The notes below the pieces were generated by a model. That model was not told where the DNA came from and ran no database searches. It saw only the letters and a program-made list of their open reading frames with translations. A stretch of DNA of 64,000 nt from Plesiomonas shigelloides (lineage in GTDB: Bacteria > Pseudomonadota > Gammaproteobacteria > Enterobacterales > CAMTGL01): NCBI RefSeq assembly GCF_900087055.1, contig NZ_LT575468.1, forward strand, positions 1,302,001 through 1,366,000. Direction: 5' to 3'. A program made the translations under genes and the position numbers. How positions within the stretch are numbered: position 1 is the stretch's first letter; every line of letters begins with the position of its first letter. Shown here one piece after another: positions 8,193-17,821 of the stretch.

Positions 8193-9386
8193 ATGCATGT
8201 AATTTCGTTATCGATGATAACCACACTGATGACAGCAGTGTTGGTTTTGCTGGTTGGACGCTATTTTGAAAAGCGTGTCTCACTGTTTAGTAAATATTTT
8301 ATTCCTGCGCCTGTGATTGGCGGTGTGATTTTTTCGTTTATCACACTGTTCGGGCACATGACTGATTTGTTTGTATTTACCTTTGACGACAGTATTCGCC
8401 AGTTATTCATGGTGGCCTTTTTTACCACTATCGGTTTTTCGGCCAGTTTGAAAATGCTCAAACGTGGCGGCATTCAGGTTGTCTTTTTCTTGCTGGTAGC
8501 ACTGGTCTTGGCCGTGTTGCAGAACCTGTTGGGGGTGGGCTTGGCCTCGGCATTTGGCTTAAATCCACTGATTGGTGTAGCTGCTGGCTCGGTGGCGTTG
8601 ACTGGCGGGCATGGTACAGCCGGTGCGTTTGGCCCATTGCTGGAGTCTGCGGGTGCCGAAGGGGCTACCGCTGTGGCGATCACCGCTGCAACGTTTGGTC
8701 TGATTTCTGGCTGTGTGATCGGTGGACCGGTCAGTAAATTGTTGCTACTCAAGCATGCGGAAAGTCGTTATGACGACCAGCATGAAACTGAAGAAAATAT
8801 CGAATTAAAAGAAGACCGTAATCATATTTATGAGCGTTCAGCGTTCGACACTATTTTAAAAGTCATCATCGTCATGGGCGTCGGATCCATTTTGGCTGAT
8901 GTATTAAATGTGTTGGGGCTGGTGCTGCCGGTGTATATCGGCCCGATGATTGTGGCGGCGATTACCCGTAACGTAATGGATAAAATGGGGAAAAAAGTTA
9001 ATACCTATGTCATTGACTCAATAGGTAATATTTCTTTATCTCTGTTCCTGTCGATGGCGTTAATGGGTTTACGTTTGTGGGATATCAGTGTACTGGCATT
9101 ACCGCTGGTGGTGATTTTACTGGCGCAAACCTTACTGATGGCACTGTACAGTTATTTCGTGACCTATAACTGCATGGGCCGTGATTATGATGCGGTGGTG
9201 TTAGCGACTGGTCACTGTGGTTTTGGTATGGGCGGTACACCGAATGCGATGGCAAATATGGAAGCCTTCACTGAAAGTAACGGCCCGTCGCAAAAAGCGT
9301 TCTTTGTCTTACCGCTGGTCGGGGCATTATTTATCGATTTTGCCAATGCCTCATTGATTACCCTGTTTATATATTTCTTTAAATAA
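8193..9386 (+). CDS. gltS: Sodium/glutamate symporter GltS family
   Basis: Inner-membrane Na+-coupled glutamate carrier, 397 aa against about 401 for E. coli GltS. Two structurally repeated halves are visible: pore-loop motif SVALTGGHGTAGAFGPLLE near residues 140-160 and GHCGFGMGGTPNAMANM near 345-360, each inside hydrophobic helices. A charged cytoplasmic linker (HETEENIELKEDRN) joins them. AGGA lies 10 bases before the ATG. Preceded by a long leader and followed by a strong terminator, so it is monocistronic. Assignment to the ESS family is secure; glutamate specificity is inferred. Confidence 0.9.
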   Translation: MHVISLSMITTLMTAVLVLLVGRYFEKRVSLFSKYFIPAPVIGGVIFSFITLFGHMTDLFVFTFDDSIRQLFMVAFFTTIGFSASLKMLKRGGIQVVFFLLVALVLAVLQNLLGVGLASAFGLNPLIGVAAGSVALTGGHGTAGAFGPLLESAGAEGATAVAITAATFGLISGCVIGGPVSKLLLLKHAESRYDDQHETEENIELKEDRNHIYERSAFDTILKVIIVMGVGSILADVLNVLGLVLPVYIGPMIVAAITRNVMDKMGKKVNTYVIDSIGNISLSLFLSMALMGLRLWDISVLALPLVVILLAQTLLMALYSYFVTYNCMGRDYDAVVLATGHCGFGMGGTPNAMANMEAFTESNGPSQKAFFVLPLVGALFIDFANASLITLFIYFFK

Positions 9387-9442
9387 AAATAGATATCTCT
9401 TTTGGTTATGTTGATATCTGATTGATTTGGTAGATAACACAT

Positions 9443-9475
9443 AAAAAAACGGATGCAAATTGCATCCGTTTTTTT
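9443..9475. terminator. Bidirectional terminator between gltS and rnb
   Basis: CGGATGCA and TGCATCCG form a perfect stem with a 3-base loop, flanked by seven A and seven T, serving both convergent genes. Confidence 0.95.
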
Positions 9476-9530
9476 ATTGCCTAGTGCAGGCTAAATATAT
9501 CACGGAGACGTGAGTTACTGCACTCGCGAA

Positions 9531-11549
9531 TTACTGCGCATCGGTTGCAGGTGCGTTTTCGCTTGGCGTTTCAGCTGCGTCTGCTTTCACTTCAGCGGCA
9601 GGCGCTTCTGCAGGCGTTGGTCTGGCAACGATGTTACGGGTTTCCATCCGCACCTCAGCCAAGGTCACTGGCAGGGTATCGCCCAGACGGTAAACCGGCT
9701 CACCTTTGATGGAAATAGTCGCGGTATCGGTGCTGCATTCCAGCTCGTCACGCACTGGGTGAATGAATGGCGCAGGAACGAAAGCGACGGCACCGTTTTC
9801 CAGCAGACGGACGCGCAAACCACCGCGTGATACATCGATGATCTCGGCTTGATAGCTGCGATTTTCCGTCAGCTTTGGCTGCAAGAAGCGGGAGTACAAC
9901 CAATCACCGACATCACGCTCGGACATACGGTTAAAGCGACGACGCTCGGCCAGTTGTGTAGTCAGCGCTTCGCTTGGCTGAGTTGCAGGCTGCTCGTTAC
10001 GGATAACCGCTTTCAGCAGGCGATGGTTGACCATGTCACCGTATTTACGAATTGGTGATGTCCAAGTCGCGTAGGCTTGCAGGCCCAGACCAAAGTGTGG
10101 TGCTGGTACGGCGCTCACTTCACTGTAAGCTTGGAAGCGACGAATACGACCATCCAGATAAGCAGTTGGCATCGCATCTAATTGACGACGCAGGCGGCAG
10201 AAACCGTCCAGTGACAGCAGGGTGTCGCGATCAAACTCGACTCCGTTGTTGCTAAGGATAGTTACTGCTTGGTCAACCAGCTCAGGATCGAAACCCGCAT
10301 GCGCGTTGTAGATACCGAAACCGACTTTATCAGCCAGTACCTTGGCGGCGCATTCGTTCGCCAGAATCATCGACTCTTCAACCATGCGGTTGGCAATACG
10401 ACGATGCTCGGCCACGATGTCAGTAACCACACCGTTTTCATCCAGCACAAAGCGGTAATCAGGGCGGTCTTTGAACACTAAGGTGTTCTCACTGCGCCAT
10501 TGGGTACGTGCCAGCGCCATCTGGTGCAGCTGCGTGATTTGCTCGGCAACCACAGCGTTCTCAGGCTGCCAGCAGTTTTCACGTTGCTCCAGCCAATCAG
10601 AAACATTGTCGTAGACCAGTTTGCCGTGGGAAGTGACCCAACCAGCAAAGAAGTGCGCATCGTCACCCAGAGAGCCGTCTTTATGCACGCTAACGCGGCA
10701 CAGCAGTGCAGGGCGACGCTCGCCTTCACGCAGTGAGCACAGGTCATCAGACAGCTCGCGTGGCAGCATTGGGATGTTGAAGCCCGGCAGGTAGTTGGTG
10801 AACGCGCGTTGGCTGGCTTCTTTATCCAGCTCGCTGCCTTCGGCCACGTAGGCGGTTGGATCGGCGATGGCGATGGTCAACTGCCAGCCATTATCGGTGG
10901 CTTGGATGTACAGCGCATCGTCCATATCCTGCGTGCTGGCGCTGTCGATGGTGACAAACGGCAGTTCGCTCAGATCTTCGCGGGTTAGGTTCTCATCCAA
11001 CATGCCATTGAATGTGGCGGTTGGTGCTTCACGCTCCAGCTGGTGGCGTGACAGCGTTACCCACCATGGCGCATAGTGGTCATTGGCATGGGTAATGAAT
11101 TCGGTTACATCGGCATAAAAACCGCGGTCGCCTTTGAGCGGGTGACGTTTCATCTCCGCGACAACCCAGTCACCTTCGTTCAGGGTTGCATCCAGCCCTT
11201 TTACCGGACGGCAGGAGATCGGATCATTCAGCAGTGGATGATCTGGAACGACATTCAGCTTACCGTCACGGCCTTTGCGGATGCGGCCAACAAAACGGCT
11301 CAGGAACGGCTCAATCAGGCTGTCAGGCTCGGCAACTTCACGCTCTTTTTCAGTGCGCAGCAGGGCTACCACACGGTCACCATGCATGACTTTTTTCATG
11401 TACGGAGGCGGGACAAAATAACTTTTCTGATTATCAGTTTCGATAAAGCCGAAACCTTTGTCGGTACCTTTGATAACACCTTCGATTTGCGGGGTGTTTT
11501 CACGCATTTGTTGCTTAAGCTGGGAAAGCAGCGGGTTATCTTGAAACAT
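9531..11549 (-). CDS. rnb: Exoribonuclease II
   Basis: Processive 3'-5' exoribonuclease of the RNB family. Two N-terminal cold-shock domains ([22 protein letters not shown]...) precede the catalytic domain, whose aspartates are visible in [14 protein letters not shown], and an S1 domain ([21 protein letters not shown]) ends the conserved part. I use ATG 11549 ([15 protein letters not shown], as in E. coli) rather than a start five codons earlier. The protein is 672 aa against 644 in E. coli; the surplus is mostly a C-terminal Ala/Pro/Glu-rich tail after IVARPTP, probably disordered. Confidence 0.95.
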   Translation of the reverse strand: MFQDNPLLSQLKQQMRENTPQIEGVIKGTDKGFGFIETDNQKSYFVPPPYMKKVMHGDRVVALLRTEKEREVAEPDSLIEPFLSRFVGRIRKGRDGKLNVVPDHPLLNDPISCRPVKGLDATLNEGDWVVAEMKRHPLKGDRGFYADVTEFITHANDHYAPWWVTLSRHQLEREAPTATFNGMLDENLTREDLSELPFVTIDSASTQDMDDALYIQATDNGWQLTIAIADPTAYVAEGSELDKEASQRAFTNYLPGFNIPMLPRELSDDLCSLREGERRPALLCRVSVHKDGSLGDDAHFFAGWVTSHGKLVYDNVSDWLEQRENCWQPENAVVAEQITQLHQMALARTQWRSENTLVFKDRPDYRFVLDENGVVTDIVAEHRRIANRMVEESMILANECAAKVLADKVGFGIYNAHAGFDPELVDQAVTILSNNGVEFDRDTLLSLDGFCRLRRQLDAMPTAYLDGRIRRFQAYSEVSAVPAPHFGLGLQAYATWTSPIRKYGDMVNHRLLKAVIRNEQPATQPSEALTTQLAERRRFNRMSERDVGDWLYSRFLQPKLTENRSYQAEIIDVSRGGLRVRLLENGAVAFVPAPFIHPVRDELECSTDTATISIKGEPVYRLGDTLPVTLAEVRMETRNIVARPTPAEAPAAEVKADAAETPSENAPATDAQ

Positions 11550-11865
11550 AAACCTATCCGGCAAGGGAGTAATCTATCGGTTAGTCCCGATAATACCATT
11601 TGTTGAGCGGTTTTAAGCAGATTTATCTCGGCAGGATTCTTGCTTATTGCCCGCATCGGGCGGCAGATGCCGAGCGTCCGCCAGTGAACCGTCGCCAACG
11701 GCGTATGGTCGGCGTTTAACACCGCATGTTTCGTGCAGGACGCGATGTGGGAATGGCTTATACTACAAGATTATCGAGAGTCTACGGTCTGGTTGTAGAC
11801 TTCATGACCGAAGATTGCTAAAACCCTGCGCGGTAGAGATAACAGAACTTGATGGACACACAACA
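11550..11865. other. Divergent rnb / lysozyme-inhibitor promoter region
   Basis: 316 bp without a gene. Two compact hairpins abut at 11649-11672 (GCCCG/CGGGC and CGGCA/TGCCG). A -10-like TATACT lies at 11759-11764 on the plus strand without a convincing -35. Confidence 0.5.
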
Positions 11866-12651
11866 ATGAAGCGCTCAGCAGGCCTATTTATTCTGGGAAT
11901 ATGCAGTATGCCGGTGCTGGCACATACGCCGGTGATTGATTGTAAAACATCCTCCGGCTCAGTCGAAAAGCTGATCTGTAGCGATCCGGCCTTAGCGGCG
12001 CTGGATCAGAAGATGGCAAAAGTTTATCAGGAAGCGGTGGCCAAAGGCACCGATTCTGCGTGGCTGAAGGCCACCCAGCGCGGCTGGATCAAAGGGCGCA
12101 ACGAATGCTGGAAGAGCAGTGATCTGCCGGCCTGTACCCGTCAGAATTATCAGCTGCGTATTGCTGAATTGCAGGTGAAGTATCAACTGAGCCAGCCATT
12201 GGCTCCTGTGGTGTACAGCTGTAAAGGGCGACCAGATCCGGTTACGGTGACCTTTTATAATGAAACCAAACCGCAAGCGGCTAATATCACGCTCGATAGC
12301 AGTGGTGAGCCGGATAGTCAGGTGGTGTCTTTTATCCAACCATCAGGTAGCGGCATTCGCTATGGTGGGGTGAACACCCAGTATGACGTGTTGTTCTGGG
12401 GCAAAGGGGAGGCGGCGGCGTTAACCATCAATGGTACGGAGTATGCGTGTCAGGTGAGCGAGCAAACCGCAGTAAGCAGTACAAGCAATAAAGTAGAGGC
12501 AACTCCTGCGAGTAACACGCAAGTCGAAAGTACGCCCAGCGCGAGTTCACCAAGCAAAAGCGCCAGCGAACCGGTGAAAAGTGTACCGGTAACAGAAAGC
12601 AGTGCGCCGAAAGTGCCAAAAGCACAAGCAGAGCAAAGTACAAAGCCATAA
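11866..12651 (+). CDS. Secreted LprI-MliC two-domain putative lysozyme inhibitor
   Basis: 261-aa exported protein: signal peptide MKRSAGLFILGICSMPVLAH, then an LprI/DUF1311 cysteine domain (DCKTSSGSVEKLICSDPALAALD...WIKGRNECW...CTRQNYQLRIAEL), then an MliC/PliC-type beta-barrel domain (VVYSCKGRPDPVTVTFYNE...YGGVNTQYDVLFWGKGEAAALTINGTEYACQ), and a roughly 70-residue Ser/Thr/Pro/Lys-rich tail. MliC domains inhibit C-type lysozymes; LprI relatives have been linked to lysozyme inhibition too. ATG 11866 is chosen because it creates the signal peptide; an in-frame start far upstream adds implausible sequence. No lipobox is evident, so it is likely periplasmic or secreted. Confidence 0.8.
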   Translation: MKRSAGLFILGICSMPVLAHTPVIDCKTSSGSVEKLICSDPALAALDQKMAKVYQEAVAKGTDSAWLKATQRGWIKGRNECWKSSDLPACTRQNYQLRIAELQVKYQLSQPLAPVVYSCKGRPDPVTVTFYNETKPQAANITLDSSGEPDSQVVSFIQPSGSGIRYGGVNTQYDVLFWGKGEAAALTINGTEYACQVSEQTAVSSTSNKVEATPASNTQVESTPSASSPSKSASEPVKSVPVTESSAPKVPKAQAEQSTKP

Positions 12652-12671
12652 TTATTTGGATACGCTCATGT

Positions 12672-12705
12672 AAAACGGCAGCCTTAGGGCTGCCGTTTTG
12701 TTTTT
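12672..12705 (+). terminator. Intrinsic terminator after the LprI-MliC gene
   Basis: AAAACGGCAGCC and GGCTGCCGTTTT form a 12-bp stem with a TTAG loop and a following T-run. Confidence 0.93.
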
Positions 12706-12801
12706 GGCGTTGTTGCAAACGGAGGGCGACAACTATGTTCAAAAATACCGATTTTGAAAAATACCGTTCTAGAAAAAGGTCAATGGTGATGACTCACGAA
12801 A

Positions 12802-13668
12802 TTACCCGCGAAAATATTGCCATGCATCTTGCCAATTCATCCCCGTACCGGGAGCGTAGTGCAACTCTCCTTGTCCGCACCACCCACTGTTTGGCCACGG
12901 ACGACATTGATACAAGCGGCCATTGCGGCGAACCACATCACCGGCTTGATACGGCGTGCCAGTTTGATACTCCGGATAATCTGATGGCTGGGTGCTGGAT
13001 TGCTCATCGGGGTTGATCCCGTTGCGACCGGTAACGCTGACAGTATAGTTTTGTGCACCAAGTCCGTTATTAGCCTGAATTTGCAGGCGATAAGTGCCCG
13101 GATTATTAACGACCAAGGTCATCGGTGTCCGCTGTCGGGTTGCTTGCGCTTGGGCGCTGGCAACGCGGTTACCGTCGCGGTTATAGAGCTCGGCATTGAC
13201 CAGATAGGTAGCTGCGGCCGCTACCTCAAATTGGATCAGTGCTTGCTGATTACGTAGTGGGTAGTCTCGTTGTAAGCGAGAAATACGGATGGTGCGCGGG
13301 TAGCCATCTTGGTTTTGCTGCCACTGCCCGTTTTGATTGTTGGTACCGTTATTGCCTTCCCACTGGCCATTATTTTGCGACGGACTGTTCTCCCACGGAC
13401 TGTTCTCCCACGAGCCATTTTGATCCCATTGCCCGTTATCGCCATGCCATTGGCCGTCATCATAGCCGGGGTTTGTCAGGATTTGATTCACATCCAAACA
13501 CTCTTTCAGCGAGTTCTGGCTAGCGCACAGTAACTGACGGGCTATCTCAGCCGCTTGTCGGCTGCGCTCTTGCTCTGTCGCGGCATGAGAGATTGGGGCA
13601 ACACTGATGGCGATGATTAAGCTAGCAAGTGAAATGGGCAGGGATACTCGGGGTGCGGCACGGTGCAT
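12802..13668 (-). CDS. Secreted protein with Asn/Gln/Trp-rich repeats and C-terminal chitin-binding-like module
   Basis: 288-aa exported protein. The signal peptide ends ISLASLIIAISVAPISHA, followed by a short helical region with two cysteines. A low-complexity linker of GQW, NGQW and WENSP repeats runs from about residue 70 to 120. A beta-rich middle domain (ALIQFEVAAAATYLVNAELYNRDG...TYRLQIQANNGLG) precedes a terminal CBM5/12-like module (YQTGTPYQAGDVVRRNGRLYQC...WCGQGELHYAPGTGMNWQDAWQ), as found at the ends of chitinases. No catalytic domain is visible. ATG 13668 is chosen for its AGGA site and signal peptide. Binding to chitin or host glycans is an inference from the module. Confidence 0.75.
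   Translation of the reverse strand: MHRAAPRVSLPISLASLIIAISVAPISHAATEQERSRQAAEIARQLLCASQNSLKECLDVNQILTNPGYDDGQWHGDNGQWDQNGSWENSPWENSPSQNNGQWEGNNGTNNQNGQWQQNQDGYPRTIRISRLQRDYPLRNQQALIQFEVAAAATYLVNAELYNRDGNRVASAQAQATRQRTPMTLVVNNPGTYRLQIQANNGLGAQNYTVSVTGRNGINPDEQSSTQPSDYPEYQTGTPYQAGDVVRRNGRLYQCRPWPNSGWCGQGELHYAPGTGMNWQDAWQYFRG
13381..13410. repeat. 15-bp perfect tandem duplication
   Basis: CGGACTGTTCTCCCA occurs twice head to tail. It encodes the repeated WENSP-type pentapeptide in the linker of the secreted protein, so copy number could vary in frame. Confidence 0.9.
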
Positions 13669-13950
13669 AGCAATAATTCCTGTTTGAGGCGTGGCAGGTA
13701 AGATAAAAGGTACCGAGCAGAAAAATCGCCACGCGTAACAAAACACAATGTCCGCAGTATACGTGAAGGGCGAGAGTGGCCGGAGTAGGCTTGCGCGCGA
13801 GCGGCGGATTTACATGCCATTAAGATAACGGCTTGTGAGGCAGATTCCGGATTGGCGGATGCTAAACCGCTAGCAGGAATAAGGGGGATGTGTGACACAG
13901 AAAAGGAATAGATAAAAGGGATAGGGAAGGTCTGCATTACCTACCGACAT

Positions 13951-13976
13951 AAAAAAATCCGCCGTAGCGGATTTTT
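13951..13976 (-). terminator. Intrinsic terminator downstream of fabI
   Basis: AAAAATCCGC and GCGGATTTTT form a 10-bp stem with a CGTA loop. On the minus strand it ends in a run of seven T, 122 bases past the fabI stop. Confidence 0.8.
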
Positions 13977-13981
13977 CAGAA

Positions 13982-14041
13982 CTTGATAGAGATAAGCTCA
14001 ATAGAGACAAGCTTGGTAGAAAACAGCGTGATAGGAACAAA
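13982..14041. repeat. Degenerate 15-bp tandem repeats, four units
   Basis: Units CTTGATAGAGATAAG, CTCAATAGAGACAAG, CTTGGTAGAAAACAG and CGTGATAGGAACAAA run without gaps; a fifth weaker copy (ATAGAAACCAAAG) follows after a palindromic ACGTTAACGT. The array lies between the fabI stop and its terminator, in the 3' untranslated region. Confidence 0.6.
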
Positions 14042-14097
14042 CGTTAACGTTATAGAAACCAAAGTGAACCTATTCGCGCTGCCTTATCCGTTGCTTG

Positions 14098-14889
14098 TTA
14101 CTCGTTAACTTCCAGCTCGTTCATCGCAGCGATGTTGAAACCGCCGTCAACGTGCAGGATCTCACCGGAGATACCGGCAGCCAGATCAGAGCACAGGAAT
14201 GCGGCGGAGTTACCCACATCTTCGATGGTCACAGTACGGCGAATTGGGGTGACAGATTCGCAGTGAGACAGCATCTTCTTGAAGTTTTTGATACCTGCAG
14301 CGGCCAGAGTACGGATAGGGCCAGCAGAGATACCGTTAACACGCACGCCTTCAGCGCCCATAGCATTCGCCATGTAACGCACGTTAGCTTCCAGAGAGGC
14401 TTTCGCCAGACCCATCACGTTGTAGTTAGGGATAGCGCGCTCAGCACCCAAGTAAGACAGCGTGACCAGTGCAGAGCCTGGGTTCAGCATCTTACGGCAA
14501 GATTTCGCCATCGCGGCAAAGCTGTAGGAGCTGATGTCGTGAGCGATGCGGAAACCGTCACGGGTTACAGCGTCAACATAGTCGCCGTCCAGCTGATCGC
14601 CCGGTGCGTAAGCGATGGAGTGAACAAAACCGTCGAAGTTTGGCCATACGTTGGCCAGTTCAGCGAACATGGCATCGATGCTGGCATCTTCTGCAACGTC
14701 ACATGGCAGCACGATGGAAGAGCCGCACTCGGCTGCAATCGCGTCAACGCGAGACTTCAGTTTTTCATTCTGGTAGGTGAAGGCCAGTTCCGCGCCCTGA
14801 CGATGCATAGCGGCAGCAATGCCGTAAGCGATAGAACGGTTGCTGGCTACGCCTGCGATTAAAATACGTTTACCGGTCAGAAAACCCAT
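14098..14889 (-). CDS. fabI: Enoyl-ACP reductase FabI
   Basis: NADH-dependent enoyl-ACP reductase, the last step of fatty-acid elongation and the target of triclosan. 263 aa. The nucleotide-binding N-terminus [20 protein letters not shown] and the catalytic Tyr146, Tyr156 and Lys163 ([19 protein letters not shown]) are intact. ATG 14889 matches the E. coli start; a GTG lies one codon earlier. Residue 93 is alanine (HSIAYAPGD) where E. coli and most FabI I recall have glycine (HSIGFAPGD); position 93 is a known triclosan-resistance site. Met159 and Phe203, other resistance positions, are unchanged. Confidence 0.97.
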   Translation of the reverse strand: MGFLTGKRILIAGVASNRSIAYGIAAAMHRQGAELAFTYQNEKLKSRVDAIAAECGSSIVLPCDVAEDASIDAMFAELANVWPNFDGFVHSIAYAPGDQLDGDYVDAVTRDGFRIAHDISSYSFAAMAKSCRKMLNPGSALVTLSYLGAERAIPNYNVMGLAKASLEANVRYMANAMGAEGVRVNGISAGPIRTLAAAGIKNFKKMLSHCESVTPIRRTVTIEDVGNSAAFLCSDLAAGISGEILHVDGGFNIAAMNELEVNE

Positions 14890-15090
14890 CACAAGAGATC
14901 CTTGTTGTCTACAAAACTGATATCAATACGGCTTTGTACGAAAGAATGAATTCAGTGATTCTACCATGTTCCACGCTGTGGTCGACATGTCTACCTGCTC
15001 ATCCGAGCAGTCCGGCGGCGCAGCGAGGGGAAAAAGTGGCTAGATTTAACGGTGATTGAGCGTCAAATGAGCAGGAATTGGCGGGTAATG

Positions 15091-15126
15091 TGTGCGTAGT
15101 CTCTGCTTTAGCAGAGACTACGCACA
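15091..15126. other. 16-bp perfect hairpin at the end of the sap operon
   Basis: TGTGCGTAGTCTCTGC and GCAGAGACTACGCACA pair perfectly around TTTA, beginning 15 bases after the sapF stop. There is no U-tract on either strand, so it may protect the sap mRNA 3' end or act with Rho rather than being a classical terminator. Confidence 0.8.
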
Positions 15127-15140
15127 GGTAAAGCGAGGCG

Positions 15141-15950
15141 TTAAATTTCGACCGGTCGTTCCCACGCGGCTGGGGTCAGCACCTCACCAAAATGACTTTC
15201 AATCATTCGGCGTGTCAGGTCGTGTTGTGGATCGCAAAATACCGTTTTCGTATCGCCACGCTCCACCACATGCCCTTGCTGCATGACCAGCACCTTATCG
15301 CTGATGTGTTTGACCACACCCATGTGCTGGCTTACATAAATATACGAAATCCCTAGATTTTCTTGTAGCTCCAGCATCAGATTCAGGATTTGCGAGCGCA
15401 TGGACATATCCAGCTGGGTCAGCGCCTCATCCGCCACAATGATTTTGGGCTCCAGAATCAAACTGCGCGCCAGCGAGACACGCTGTTTTTGGCCGGTGGC
15501 CAGCATTTGTGGATAGACACTGGCGTGATCGGGCAGTAAGCCGACTTTGCGCAGTGTGGCAATGATCCGATTTTCCCGCTCTTGGGCGGTCAGATCGGTA
15601 TTCAGCTTTAGTGGGCCTTCCAAGATCTGACCAATCTGCATTTTAGGATTTAGCGAGGTGTTCGGATCTTGGAATATCATGCGGATCAACTTGCAGCGAT
15701 GGCGGTAATCGCCATACCACAGTCGCTCGCCATGCACGCGGATCTCACCTTGGGTCGGCTCCACCATGCCGGCTATCAGCTTGGCGAGGGTGGATTTACC
15801 GGAGCCGTTTTCACCGATAATGGCTAAGGTTTTGCCTTCATCCAGTGATAAATCCAGTGGATGCACCGCTTCTACCGTGTGACGACGGAATAAACCGGTA
15901 TGGTAGCGGAAGGTTTTACTGAGTCCGGTGACGTCTAATAGGGCACTCAC
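15141..15950 (-). CDS. sapF: Sap peptide/putrescine ABC transporter ATPase SapF
   Basis: Cytoplasmic ATPase of the Sap transporter, 269 aa. Walker [10 protein letters not shown] near residue 46, Walker B IIVADEAL and the H-loop SQHMG are present. The signature motif reads LATGQKQR, not the canonical LSGGQ; E. coli SapF has LAPGQKQR, so the divergence is typical of the subfamily. The start overlaps the sapD stop by four bases (translational coupling). Sap systems are linked to antimicrobial-peptide resistance in Salmonella and Haemophilus, and SapBCDF to putrescine export in E. coli. Confidence 0.95.
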   Translation of the reverse strand: MSALLDVTGLSKTFRYHTGLFRRHTVEAVHPLDLSLDEGKTLAIIGENGSGKSTLAKLIAGMVEPTQGEIRVHGERLWYGDYRHRCKLIRMIFQDPNTSLNPKMQIGQILEGPLKLNTDLTAQERENRIIATLRKVGLLPDHASVYPQMLATGQKQRVSLARSLILEPKIIVADEALTQLDMSMRSQILNLMLELQENLGISYIYVSQHMGVVKHISDKVLVMQQGHVVERGDTKTVFCDPQHDLTRRMIESHFGEVLTPAAWERPVEI

Positions 15951-16945
15951 AGCTGGCTTTCCTCTACGTTAAGCGGGAAGTGGCAGGCAAACTCATGGTT
16001 TTTGATTTTGCGCAGCACTGGGGTTTCGATGCATTTTTTCTGCGCGTGCGGACAGCGCGGCCCTAAGCGGCAACCAATCGGCAAGTGCTGCAGCGGCGGG
16101 ATCGCACCGGGCAGGGTGCTGAGTCGGCTTTTGTGCGGCAGTGGCTCACGAAAATCCGGCATCGAACGCAGCAACGCCAACGTATAGGGATGGTGCGGCG
16201 TTTCTAAAATCTGCTCGCATGTGCCAGATTCAATGGTCTGGCCGCAGTACATCACGGTCAGCTTATTGGCTGTTTGCGTCAGACTGAGTAAGTCGTGGCT
16301 GACCAGCAAGATGGTGGTGTCATTCAGCTGATTCATCCGATCCAGCAGACGGAAAATCTGCGCGCGGGTAGTCGGCTCCATCGAGTTGGTCGGTTCATCG
16401 GCAATCAGCAGCTTCGGTTGGTTGGCCAGCGCCATGGCAATCATGACCTTCTGGCATTCCCCTTCGGTGAGTTCATACGGGTAGCTGCGCATGATTTCGC
16501 GGTGATCTTTGATCCCCACTTTGTGCAGCAGCGCCTTGGCTTGCTTATAGCGCCAATTCCAACGTTTCCACCAGTGGCCTTTGAACGTCCACGATGGGAT
16601 GGTTTCTTCCAATTGACGACCAACGCGCTCAGAAGGATCAAGGCACGACTGCGGCTCTTGGAAAATCATCGAGATATGACGACCTACCCAGTGGCGACGC
16701 TCTTTATTGCTCAGGCGCAGCATGTCGACGTCATTAAAGCGAAAACGGTCGGCGGTGATTTTCCAGTTATCTTTACTGACCCCACAAATGGCTTTGGCTA
16801 CCAGACTCTTACCCGAGCCGGACTCGCCCACTAACCCGCGGATTTCACCTTCGTTGAGGATCAAGCTGACGCGATCCACGGCTTTTACCGGCCCAGCCGG
16901 AGTCATGATTTCAATCGTCAGGTTACGAATATCTAAAAGTGGCAT
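15947..16945 (-). CDS. sapD: Sap ABC transporter ATPase SapD
   Basis: Second ATPase of the Sap transporter, 332 aa. Walker A GESGSGKS, the unusual signature ELTEGECQK shared with E. coli SapD, and Walker B LLIADEPT followed by [17 protein letters not shown] are visible. The C-terminal oligopeptide-transporter extension includes [15 protein letters not shown], a cysteine cluster that binds an iron-sulfur centre in some Opp/Dpp ATPases. Its ATG shares one base with the sapC stop (TAATG). Confidence 0.95.
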   Translation of the reverse strand: MPLLDIRNLTIEIMTPAGPVKAVDRVSLILNEGEIRGLVGESGSGKSLVAKAICGVSKDNWKITADRFRFNDVDMLRLSNKERRHWVGRHISMIFQEPQSCLDPSERVGRQLEETIPSWTFKGHWWKRWNWRYKQAKALLHKVGIKDHREIMRSYPYELTEGECQKVMIAMALANQPKLLIADEPTNSMEPTTRAQIFRLLDRMNQLNDTTILLVSHDLLSLTQTANKLTVMYCGQTIESGTCEQILETPHHPYTLALLRSMPDFREPLPHKSRLSTLPGAIPPLQHLPIGCRLGPRCPHAQKKCIETPVLRKIKNHEFACHFPLNVEESQL

Positions 16946-17820
16946 TACTCGGTTCCTGCGTTGATGGCGCGGCGCAGCCCGTCACCGGCGAGGTTAACAA
17001 TGATCACACTGAACAAAATCGCCAGACCGGGCAGGGTGACGGTCCACGGTGCGATATACAGCAAGCTGAGGGCTTCACCCAACATGGCTCCCCATTCAGG
17101 GCTTGGACGCTGAGCGCCGAGATCCAAAAAGCCCAATGCGGCGATATCCAACATGGCCACAGAAAAACCACGGGTAAATTCAGTGACCAGCATCGCCATG
17201 ATGTTTGGCAGTACGGCGTAGCGCAAAATATAGCCGTTGGACGCACCGTCTAAGCGAATTGCAGTGATGTGATCTTTTTCCATCTCATCGTGCACGGCGG
17301 TATATACCGCGCGCACAAAACGGGGCACCAGCGCCAACCAGACAGCAAACATAGCGTGTAGCAAACCGGCGCCAGTGAGTGCGACGACGATGATCGCAAT
17401 CAGCAGGGTTGGGATAGACAGCAGCGCATCCAGCGTGTGGTTCAAAATCGAGGATTTCAGACCCTTGGACATCCCCGCGGCGATACCGATCAGCGTACCG
17501 ACAATCGAGGCGGTGCAAACCACTAAAAAGGCGCTACCGAAGGTCAATTGGGTGCCACAAATCAGGCGACTGAAAATATCGCGCCCCAGATCATCGGTAC
17601 CGAAGAAAAACTCCACTTTGCCATTTTCCGCCCATGATGGCGGCATCAGCTCTTTGTCGATGAACTGAAAATTCGGCGCAAACGGGGCGATGTGATGACC
17701 GAAGACGGTCAAGATCAGCAAAAAAAGCAGACCATAAAAACCGATCATCGAGACGGTATCGCCTCGGTACAGGTTCCAAGTATGTGCCATACGGCTAGGC
17801 ATTACAGTACGGTGTGGCAT
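16945..17820 (-). CDS. sapC: Sap transporter permease SapC
   Basis: Inner-membrane permease of the DppC/OppC type, 291 aa. One N-terminal helix, a periplasmic loop with [16 protein letters not shown], then about five helices and the EAA loop ([19 protein letters not shown]) that docks to the ATPases. The conserved [23 protein letters not shown] follows. It starts one base after the sapB stop and precedes sapD, in a tightly packed operon. Confidence 0.95.
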   Translation of the reverse strand: MPHRTVMPSRMAHTWNLYRGDTVSMIGFYGLLFLLILTVFGHHIAPFAPNFQFIDKELMPPSWAENGKVEFFFGTDDLGRDIFSRLICGTQLTFGSAFLVVCTASIVGTLIGIAAGMSKGLKSSILNHTLDALLSIPTLLIAIIVVALTGAGLLHAMFAVWLALVPRFVRAVYTAVHDEMEKDHITAIRLDGASNGYILRYAVLPNIMAMLVTEFTRGFSVAMLDIAALGFLDLGAQRPSPEWGAMLGEALSLLYIAPWTVTLPGLAILFSVIIVNLAGDGLRRAINAGTE

Positions 17821-17821
17821 A

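Larger units (their letters stand above)
13669..14097. other. Intergenic region between the secreted CBM protein and fabI
   Basis: 429 bp holding the promoter side of the secreted-protein gene, the fabI terminator (13951-13976) and a degenerate 15-bp repeat array (13982-14041). No coding frame was accepted. Confidence 0.6.

Noticed and set aside
14095-14862. 255-codon frame antisense to fabI
   Set aside because: It mirrors FabI codon structure and has no domain or ribosome site; FabI on the other strand is certain.
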